In this document: in pieces, positions 58,658-64,000 of the stretch | Position numbering within the stretch: position 1 is the first letter of the stretch | How the letters are laid out: every line of letters begins with the position of its first letter | Notes under the pieces: model-generated | What the model was told of the DNA's origin: nothing | Databases searched by the model: none | The model's input: only the letters and a program-made list of their open reading frames with translations | Position numbers and translations under genes: made by a program | NCBI RefSeq assembly: GCF_038024065.1 | Contig: NZ_CP150667.1 | Coordinates: 3,789,501-3,853,500 of the forward strand | Direction of reading: 5' to 3' | DNA: 64,000 nucleotides | Source of the DNA: Polaribacter sejongensis | GTDB taxonomy: Bacteria; Bacteroidota; Bacteroidia; Flavobacteriales; Flavobacteriaceae

Positions 58658-59275
58658 TTATTGTAAAAATTGTGCAAATGCAGGATGATGCTCGATATCT
58701 TCAAAAACATCAACATCATTTAATTCCTCTAACAAAAATACTGCTTTATCTTGTAAATCTGCTAAGGTATCTTTTCTAACTGAAGCCGTTCCCCAGTCTT
58801 TATTTTTAAAGATGTTTTCTTGTAAAGCATTCATTCCTAAAAGATAATAACCCCCGTCTTCTGCAGGTCCTAAAACCACATCATTTGAGTCTAATTGTTG
58901 GAATGCATTTTCTATGTTTTCTGATGTTAAATCATATAAATCGCTACCAATAATCATTACTTTTTTATACCCCGCATCAAAACTGTTTTTAAAAGCATTT
59001 AACATTCTAATGCCTAAATCCTCTCCAACTTGTTGGTGTTTTTGATAGCTATTTGCCTCCCAAATATCTTTTTCTCTAATTTTTACAGAATAATAAACCG
59101 CTTTATCAGATGTTACTTCAGAGGAAATATTACGTGTTTTTTCTAATAAAAATTTATAGATTTCTAAAGCTTTTTCATCACCAACCGTTTTTGCTAAACG
59201 TGTTTTTGCTTTGCCTAACTCTGGGTTTCTGGTGAAGATTAATAATAAATTTTTACTATTTATTTTATTTTCCAT
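58658..59275 (-). CDS. TIGR04282-family (DUF2064) glycosyltransferase, arsenosugar-associated
   Basis: This 205-residue GT-A-like enzyme has LLIFTRNPELGKAKTRLAKTVGDEKAL at the N-terminus, GEDLGIRMLNAF, IIGSDLYDLTSENIENAFQQL and VLGPAEDGGYYLLGM, the DUF2064/TIGR04282 signatures. The family is associated with arsenosugar biosynthesis, where it transfers a glycosyl group. It is not near arsM or a radical SAM arsS gene within this window. Next to PNP, rhodanese and DUF547 genes it forms a plausible partial cluster. Confidence 0.88.
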   Translation of the reverse strand: MENKINSKNLLLIFTRNPELGKAKTRLAKTVGDEKALEIYKFLLEKTRNISSEVTSDKAVYYSVKIREKDIWEANSYQKHQQVGEDLGIRMLNAFKNSFDAGYKKVMIIGSDLYDLTSENIENAFQQLDSNDVVLGPAEDGGYYLLGMNALQENIFKNKDWGTASVRKDTLADLQDKAVFLLEELNDVDVFEDIEHHPAFAQFLQ

Positions 59276-59369
59276 TAATGTATCAAGTTTTCACCACATA
59301 GAAGTATAGGGAAGATAGACTATGTTTTAATGTGGTTAGAATTTTTTTTTAATATATTTTTATTTTAAA

Positions 59370-59506
59370 CACAAGAGTGATTACTGAAAACTGCAACTGT
59401 CTACTGAAAACTTATTTTTGTATGTTTCTATGTGTAAGAATTTTATATTTTTTAAAACATAACAGTGATCACTGCAAACTGCAACTGCCTACTGCAAACT
59501 TATTCA
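59370..59506. repeat. Direct repeat rich in ACTGMAAACT units
   Basis: Two copies of a sequence of about 40 nt, beginning GTGATTACTGAAAACTGCAA (about 59371) and GTGATCACTGCAAACTGCAA (about 59466), are about 95 bp apart. Each contains internal ACTG-A/C-AAACT repeats. The second copy ends at the 3' end of the rhodanese gene. Confidence 0.65.
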
Positions 59507-59988
59507 TGCACTTTCTCTCCTTTTGTAAGCCATTTGCTCCATTCTTTATTATAAGTGTGGACTTTCTCTGTCGGGTTACCCAAGGTATCTATTACTTGAA
59601 AACCGTTATTTTTCCATTCAAAAATTCCTCCGAAAAGATTATAAACATTTGTATAGCCTTTTTCTATAATTTGATGTGCGATAATTTCTGAACGAACACC
59701 AACAGAGCAATACACTACAATTTTTGCATCTCTATTTTCAGGTAATTTATCTATTGTTTCCTTGATGTTAAAATGATCAAAACCAACAAGTATCGCATTT
59801 TCTAAATGACTGACCTTGTATTCCTTTGGCTCTCTAGCGTCTAAAAGAAAAGTTTTTGTAGTTGCTAATGTATCTACAGAAATATAAGGAACATTGTTCT
59901 TGTTGAATTTGTTCAACAATTTATCTAACTTCTTTTGTGCAGATAGTGTTGATGTTATCAGTAGAAAAAGAATTAAAATTTTCTTCAT
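59500..59988 (-). CDS. Exported rhodanese-like protein
   Basis: This 162-residue protein has a signal peptide ending TLSAQ (about 1-17) and a single rhodanese domain with the active-site loop CSVGVRSE (Cys at about 96) and the LLDAREPKEYKVSHLENAILVGF entry motif. It would transfer sulfur or bind oxyanions, and it is periplasmic. Rhodanese-like proteins occur in bacterial arsenosugar and arsenic gene clusters, and this gene lies between the DUF547 gene and the TIGR04282 glycosyltransferase gene on the same strand. Confidence 0.88.
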   Translation of the reverse strand: MKKILILFLLITSTLSAQKKLDKLLNKFNKNNVPYISVDTLATTKTFLLDAREPKEYKVSHLENAILVGFDHFNIKETIDKLPENRDAKIVVYCSVGVRSEIIAHQIIEKGYTNVYNLFGGIFEWKNNGFQVIDTLGNPTEKVHTYNKEWSKWLTKGEKVHE

Positions 59989-60130
59989 TATATATTTATT
60001 CCTTTGGTAGACGTTATTTGAACTTAACTTCTACAACGATTTTTTTTAGAGTATTCTTAGTTGGCTTATACTAATTTATAAAGTTATAGTTTTTTTGTTT
60101 TATACAATTGTTAAACCCTTTTTAGAATAG

Positions 60131-60158
60131 ACAAAGAACCTGTTTCCAAGTTCTTTGT
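60131..60158 (-). terminator. Hairpin downstream of the DUF547 gene
   Basis: ACAAAGAAC (60131-60139) pairs with GTTCTTTGT (60150-60158). It is about 80 bp past the DUF547 stop on the minus strand. The T run is weak. Confidence 0.5.
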
Positions 60159-60238
60159 TGTGTTTTATGATTCTTGTAAATTCTATTTAATGTGCAACAT
60201 CATAATCGTTTTTGATGTTTATTTGAAAAATAAAAATA

Positions 60239-60949
60239 CTATTTTCCGTTTAACGACCAATCATATTTTAGATAACTAATTTTTGCTTCTGGGTTAATTT
60301 TAGTTTCCGAATATTTGTTTAAAAAATCGATAATTGTACCATTTTTGATAAAATCTTCTTTAAACCAATCGAAAATAGAAGATATTTGAATGTTGTTTTC
60401 TGTAATTTTATTTCTTGAAGTATCGTTTACAAAAACTTTCATTAAATGCGTTAATTCTGCTTCTACATTTTTTTCTGTAAATGCTTTGTTTCCTAATTTA
60501 GGACAAGAACCAGAAGCACAATTTACACCAACATGTATTTTTGGATCTGAGAATTGTTTTCTTAAAATGGTATGTTCTATATGATCTAAAGTGTAGGTTT
60601 TTCCACCAACTTTAACAAACGGTATTTTCCAAGCAATAAGTCCGTTTTCTTTGATATCTGTAATGCTTTTTAAAGGATAATTGTCTAAAATAAGTTTAAG
60701 AGTATAGGCATTGTAGGCGTTTATCCATAAGGCTTTTTGTTTGTTTTTTGACCATGAATTATCTGGAGTCGTTTTTTCTAAATAAGAAATATAACTATTT
60801 AATTCTGAAGGATCTTGTTTCAGTGATTTGTAATCTACAACTCCGTCTTTGGTTACATTATTTTGTAACAAATTGTGAAATATTGCTGTTTGCGCATTTG
60901 TATTAGATAATGCAAAAAGAGTGACGATTACTAAAAGTATTTTTTTCAT
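60239..60949 (-). CDS. Exported DUF547 protein
   Basis: This 236-residue protein has a signal peptide ending TNAQ (about 1-19). DUF547 motifs are WSKNKQKALWINAYNAYTLKLIL, ILRKQFSDPKIHVGVNCASGSCPKLGNKAF with the conserved NCAS-x-SCP Cys residues, and FDWFKEDF. DUF547 has a papain/transglutaminase-like appearance, but the reaction is unknown. It is upstream of the rhodanese, glycosyltransferase and PNP genes on the same strand, an association known from arsenosugar-type clusters in Bacteroidetes and others. Confidence 0.88.
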   Translation of the reverse strand: MKKILLVIVTLFALSNTNAQTAIFHNLLQNNVTKDGVVDYKSLKQDPSELNSYISYLEKTTPDNSWSKNKQKALWINAYNAYTLKLILDNYPLKSITDIKENGLIAWKIPFVKVGGKTYTLDHIEHTILRKQFSDPKIHVGVNCASGSCPKLGNKAFTEKNVEAELTHLMKVFVNDTSRNKITENNIQISSIFDWFKEDFIKNGTIIDFLNKYSETKINPEAKISYLKYDWSLNGK

Positions 60950-61111
60950 TGTTTTTTGTTTTCTAATTATATAGACGAAAAATTTTTAAGTTGATTACAA
61001 ATAATAATAATAGTTGATAATTTAGTTATTTGATATTATTTTTAAAAGTAGTTCTTTTAGTACATTAAAAATATAAATATGTATAGATTGATAACTACAA
61101 AGCTACCTAAT

Positions 61112-61152
61112 TCATAAACCTCAAAGGTTTTTAAAACCTTTGAGGTTTTGCA
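61112..61152. terminator. Perfect palindrome, hairpin in intergenic region
   Basis: AAACCTCAAAGGTTTT (61116-61131) and its complement make a 33-nt palindrome followed by T. No gene ends nearby on the plus strand, so it is probably a repeat-type hairpin rather than a working terminator. A similar AAACCTGAAAGGT occurs near 57741. Confidence 0.5.
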
Positions 61153-61280
61153 ATATAGAATGGTTAAATTTTTGATATCTGCTCATTGAATGAAGTTCTT
61201 AAAGTTGATCACCATTAAAATTTTATTAAAGATAAATCTATTTACTGTTTTAGGATTACAAATAGTTGGCAAACAAGTTT

Positions 61281-61413
61281 AGCCCCGATTGCAGTACTTC
61301 GACTACGCTCAGTATAAACTAATGTTTGAGCTCTTTTTATGCTGTTTCGAAATAAAAAAAGTGAGTGCCTTTCGACGATGCTCAAGATAAATTCCTAGCG
61401 GGATTAGCTTCCA
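61281..61413. repeat. Composite flavobacterial intergenic repeat upstream of fabD
   Basis: The outer parts AGCCCCGATTGC (61281-61292) and TAGCGGGATTAGC (about 61396-61408) are imperfect partners of a recurrent flavobacterial element. Inside lie CTTCGACTACGCTCAGTAT (61298-61316) and TTCGACGATGCTCAAGATAA (61371-61390), two copies of another short repeat; a third, inverted one is at about 58632-58645. Confidence 0.5.
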
Positions 61414-61424
61414 ATAAAAATGAT

Positions 61425-61432
61425 TATTTTTG
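61425..61432 (+). promoter_or_regulatory. -7 element of fabD promoter
   Basis: TATTTTTG matches TAnnTTTG, 42 bp upstream of the ATG at 61475. Confidence 0.45.
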
Positions 61433-61474
61433 CAGACAATTAAACAAACAAACAACGACACAAAATTACAATTT

Positions 61475-62362
61475 ATGAAAGCATATATTTTTCCGGGTCA
61501 AGGAGCGCAATTTACAGGAATGGGATTGGATTTATACGAAAAGTCTGCATTGGCGCAAGAATACTTTGAAAAAGCAAACAAGATTTTAGGCTTCTCGATT
61601 ACAGATATTATGTTTGAAGGAACGGCGGAACAGTTGAAAGAAACGAAAGTTACGCAGCCAGCAATCTTTTTACACTCGGTAATTTTAGCGAAAGTTTTAG
61701 GCGATTCTTTTCAGCCAGAAATGGTTGCAGGACACTCTTTGGGAGAATTATCTGCCTTAGTAGCAAACGGAGTTTTAACTTTTGAAGATGGTTTAAAATT
61801 AGTTTCTAAACGTGCTTTGGCAATGCAAAAAGCATGTGAAGCGGCACCAAGTACCATGGCGGCAGTTTTAGGATTAGATGACAATGTAGTTGAAGAAACG
61901 TGTGCAGAAATAGATGGAGTAGTGGTGGCAGCAAATTACAATTGCCCAGGACAGTTAGTAATTTCTGGAGAAGTTGCTGCAGTAGAAAAAGCGTGCGAAG
62001 TTTTAACGGAAAAAGGTGCAAGAAGAGCATTGTTATTACCAGTTGGTGGTGCGTTTCACTCGCCAATGATGGAACCTGCAAGAGCAGAATTAGCGGCTGC
62101 AATTGAAGCGACTGTATTTAGCAAACCTACTTGTGCTGTATACCAAAATGTAGTTGCCAAAGCGGTTACGAGTCCGGATGAAATTAAAGAAAACTTAATT
62201 GCTCAGTTAACTGCACCAGTAAAATGGACGCAATGTGTACAAGCAATGATTGCTGATGGTGGAACGGAATTTATTGAGGTAGGACCTGGTAAAGTGTTAC
62301 AAGGTTTAATGCGTAAGATTGATAGATCTGTTGCTGCTTCGGGAGCTGCATTAGCGGAATAG
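61475..62362 (+). CDS. fabD: Malonyl-CoA:ACP transacylase (FabD)
   Basis: This 295-residue enzyme loads malonyl onto ACP for fatty-acid synthesis. The N-terminus is AYIFPGQGAQFTGMG, the catalytic Ser is in VAGHSLGELSALVA (about residue 90), Arg in KLVSKRALAMQKAC, and His in VGGAFHSPMMEPA (about 197). The C-terminus has FIEVGPGKVLQGLM. Start: ATG at 61475 (MKAYIFPGQG); an in-frame CTG/other codon reading from 61430 overlaps the -7 box and is rejected. It is monocistronic with a strong terminator. Base composition is less AT-rich than the surroundings, as expected for a highly expressed gene. Confidence 0.95.
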   Translation: MKAYIFPGQGAQFTGMGLDLYEKSALAQEYFEKANKILGFSITDIMFEGTAEQLKETKVTQPAIFLHSVILAKVLGDSFQPEMVAGHSLGELSALVANGVLTFEDGLKLVSKRALAMQKACEAAPSTMAAVLGLDDNVVEETCAEIDGVVVAANYNCPGQLVISGEVAAVEKACEVLTEKGARRALLLPVGGAFHSPMMEPARAELAAAIEATVFSKPTCAVYQNVVAKAVTSPDEIKENLIAQLTAPVKWTQCVQAMIADGGTEFIEVGPGKVLQGLMRKIDRSVAASGAALAE

Positions 62363-62386
62363 ATTTTAACGAAATATTTAAATATT

Positions 62387-62420
62387 AAAAAAACGAACTT
62401 GTGAGAGTTCGTTTTTTTTT
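62387..62420 (+). terminator. Terminator of fabD
   Basis: AAAAAACGAACT pairs with AGTTCGTTTTTT around a 6-nt loop and is followed by T (to about 62420). Confidence 0.9.
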
Positions 62421-62429
62421 GTGGCCGAA

Positions 62430-62459
62430 TTTTTGGTGTCGTTAACGTGTTGGTATATG
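62430..62459. repeat. Boundary repeat, copy 2 (after fabD)
   Basis: Core GTCGTTAACGTGTTGGTATA, 26/30 identical to 25735-25764. A shorter relative, TATAACGTGTTGTGGT, lies at 62556-62571, and another, TATACGGTGTTATGCGT, at 27301-27317. It marks the edge between fabD and the accessory genes to its right. Confidence 0.55.
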
Positions 62460-62578
62460 AAAAGTAGTAGAATAATAATGCTTTTACTTTCAGTTTATAC
62501 ACAAAATAGTAGAAAAGCACAAACTTTGTAGCCCACACTTAACTGCTATTTTTTATATAACGTGTTGTGGTTTGTATA

Positions 62579-62956
62579 TTATTCTATTTCAGTAATTGCA
62601 ACAGTTTTAGTAAAGTGTTTTTTTTCAATTATAATTACAATATGCTTATTTAAATATACAGCTAAATCATAATTTCTAACTTTATCATTATCATAATAGG
62701 CTCCAGATTTTTTTATTATTGTATTCATACAATATATTTTTGTTGGCTTTAAATTATACAAAGTGTCTGTAATAGATAGTGAAGTAAATTCTGCTGAATT
62801 ATCATTGTCTTTAAATACAAAAATATGTTCTTTTTCTGTATAGTCAAATCCTTTTTTTAAGTATTTGCCATCTAGCTTTATAAATAAAGTATCTTTTACT
62901 TTTTGAGAGAAACAAATAAAAGGAAGAAATAATATGACTAAAAATATTTTTTTCAT
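62579..62956 (-). CDS. Small secreted protein next to HExxH protein
   Basis: This 125-residue protein has a signal peptide ending CFSQ (about 1-17). The mature part is beta-rich, with DTLFIKLDGKYLKKGFDYTEKEHIFVF and one Cys (KIYCMN). I do not recognise a family. Its ATG overlaps the stop of the preceding HExxH gene by one base (TAATG), so the two are translationally coupled. By analogy with toxin/immunity pairs it could be an exported immunity or partner protein, but nothing in its sequence shows this. Confidence 0.65.
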   Translation of the reverse strand: MKKIFLVILFLPFICFSQKVKDTLFIKLDGKYLKKGFDYTEKEHIFVFKDNDNSAEFTSLSITDTLYNLKPTKIYCMNTIIKKSGAYYDNDKVRNYDLAVYLNKHIVIIIEKKHFTKTVAITEIE

Positions 62957-64000
62957 TACTTACAAAAGTTTTTAGTTAAGCCCGATAGGTTTGTATTAAT
63001 TGTATTATTTATTTTAATTGTGTCTTTACCTTTATCTAGCCAAGCTTGTAATTTATGGTTTTTTAATCCTTGCCATGCAAGCGCCTCATAAATATTATCT
63101 AAAGTATTTAATGGATAATTTTCTTTGTAATATTTTACCTCATTAGGTATTAATTTTTGATGAGTATTTTTTAGTGCTAATATCATTTCGTTTAAATATA
63201 ATTTAGCCATAGTCTCGTGTTGAGGGTCTGGTTTAAAGTTAACATTTTTAAAATGGTTAAACGTTTGTTTAAAATCTAAATCACCGTTTATTGAATATTT
63301 TGTATTTAATTTTCTAAACATATCTGCATGTATATATTCATGTAGTATAGTTCTTATGCCAGCTAATGAAGACATATTTGATAATCTTCCAGTACTAATA
63401 TTAATATTTATTAATGAAGAACCAGGTAGATACGTAGTTTTTCCATTAAGTTCAATATTAGTATTTTTTCTAAAAATTTTATCTTTTGAAGATATATTTA
63501 TGTTAAATTCAGAGTTTCCATTAAAATTAGCTAATAAATCTTTAACAAAATCATTACTATCTTTGGTTAAACTATCGTTTAAACACTCTGCTTTACCTGT
63601 AAGGTCAGAGGAATCAATATGATCTTCCAAATCCTTTACACAATCACCATTACTATTAGGAAATAACCCTGGTCCACAATAACTAATTGCATCATTAATA
63701 AAAGCAATTTTTTCTTCTTTTTCTCCAGTATTGTTAGTGCCTGTTTTTTTATAGATACCAGCACCATTTGGCCCAAATCTATTCATTTCGGGTAAACTAC
63801 CTCTAGTTATACAAATTTCCTCATAATCATACCCAGTTATTGTTGTACCGTGGTATACTATAAAAATTCCGTCTTCATCACTAGATATATTATACCAATC
63901 TGTATATTCTGTAACAAGTCTAACAGTTTCACAATTTGAATCGCTTTTAGCAAATGTTGATGTTGAAGATTCTTTTTTTGTTTTAAAAGGTGAATAGTGT
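62956..64000 (-). CDS. C-terminal part of an HExxH zinc-metallopeptidase-like protein (partial)
   Basis: The frame is open to the right edge of the window (347 codons plus), so the N-terminus lies outside. An ATG at 63786 (MNRFGPNGAG) is internal: upstream in-frame sequence such as GIFIVYHGTTITG and EEICITRGSLPE reads on without a stop. The visible part has NGDCVKD-type spacing, then a beta-rich stretch and IRTILHEYIHADMFRKL, whose HEYIH is an HExxH zinc site; a later Glu (HETMAKLYLNE or YEALAWQGL) may be the third ligand. It resembles the end of a secreted or polymorphic-toxin-type protein, but the leader cannot be seen. Confidence 0.75.
   Translation of the reverse strand, partial: HYSPFKTKKESSTSTFAKSDSNCETVRLVTEYTDWYNISSDEDGIFIVYHGTTITGYDYEEICITRGSLPEMNRFGPNGAGIYKKTGTNNTGEKEEKIAFINDAISYCGPGLFPNSNGDCVKDLEDHIDSSDLTGKAECLNDSLTKDSNDFVKDLLANFNGNSEFNINISSKDKIFRKNTNIELNGKTTYLPGSSLININISTGRLSNMSSLAGIRTILHEYIHADMFRKLNTKYSINGDLDFKQTFNHFKNVNFKPDPQHETMAKLYLNEMILALKNTHQKLIPNEVKYYKENYPLNTLDNIYEALAWQGLKNHKLQAWLDKGKDTIKINNTINTNLSGLTKNFCK

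Noticed and set aside
59377..59691. 104-codon plus-strand open frame over the direct repeats
   Set aside because: Built from repeat DNA and the complement of the rhodanese gene.
62203..62538. 111-codon minus-strand open frame over the fabD end and its terminator
   Set aside because: Runs through the terminator hairpin and the complement of fabD, with no plausible protein features.

Overview
The window looks like chromosome from a marine member of the Flavobacteriaceae (Polaribacter/Tenacibaculum-like). It is very AT-rich, its promoters match the Bacteroidetes -7 consensus TAnnTTTG, and lipoprotein signals, TonB receptors and DUF-type lipoproteins abound. It carries two glutamine synthetases (types II and III), an S46 peptidase (DPP11 type), a B12-dependent ribonucleotide reductase and intergenic hairpin repeats of a kind common in this family. 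Species cannot be named from the sequence alone.

Layout. 1-5450: a probable metal-uptake locus (small Cys/His protein, TonB receptor, three His-rich lipoproteins), with GCAA/TTGC inverted repeats upstream. 5494-9127: tRNA-Arg(ACG), small proteins, a Ca/Na antiporter, a SelW-like protein, a Flavo-1-like RNA element and type II glutamine synthetase. 9296-11479: type III glutamine synthetase. 11659-17427: a complete curli-type amyloid operon (two curlin-repeat subunits, an apparent CsgH-CsgE fusion, CsgF, CsgG with an added C-terminal barrel-like domain, and a propeller lipoprotein). 17538-18716: purM. 18808-22674: a TetR-controlled cupin/SDR operon with two palindromic operators, next to two adjacent and independently broken alpha/beta hydrolase genes. 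23118-25667: nrdJ. 25735-28504: an accessory insert holding an IS3-family (IS150-like) element and a two-gene TIR/DUF2158-like module that may be a defence system.

28600-34178: tandem palindromic repeats, a gene remnant, a DUF2254 membrane protein and a three-gene amide-ligase operon (RimK-type ATP-grasp, GCS2 ligase, N-formylglutamate amidohydrolase). 34758-36556: ACC-deaminase-like enzyme and glucosaminidase/LysM lipoprotein. 36568-42554: HAD phosphatase, LacI regulator and a tightly overlapping glycosyltransferase operon. 42769-49858: outer-membrane protein and fasciclin lipoprotein, a degenerate tandem duplication of about 490 bp, a polyferredoxin/FAD reductase pair, TauE and an Lrp regulator. 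50046-54431: GH113-like enzyme, universal stress protein, internally duplicated lipoprotein and PPP phosphatase. 54683-60949: DPP11-type peptidase, sterol-desaturase family protein, and a group (purine nucleoside phosphorylase, TIGR04282 glycosyltransferase, rhodanese, DUF547) resembling part of an arsenosugar pathway. 61475-62362: fabD. 62579-64000: a secreted small protein and the C-terminal part of an HExxH protein that runs off the window.

Candidates for little-described systems, in my order: the TIR/DUF2158-like two-gene module, the RimK/GCS2/FGase operon, the His-rich lipoprotein/TonB locus, and the domain-fused curli machinery. Family assignments come from reading the protein sequences. 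No database search was possible.
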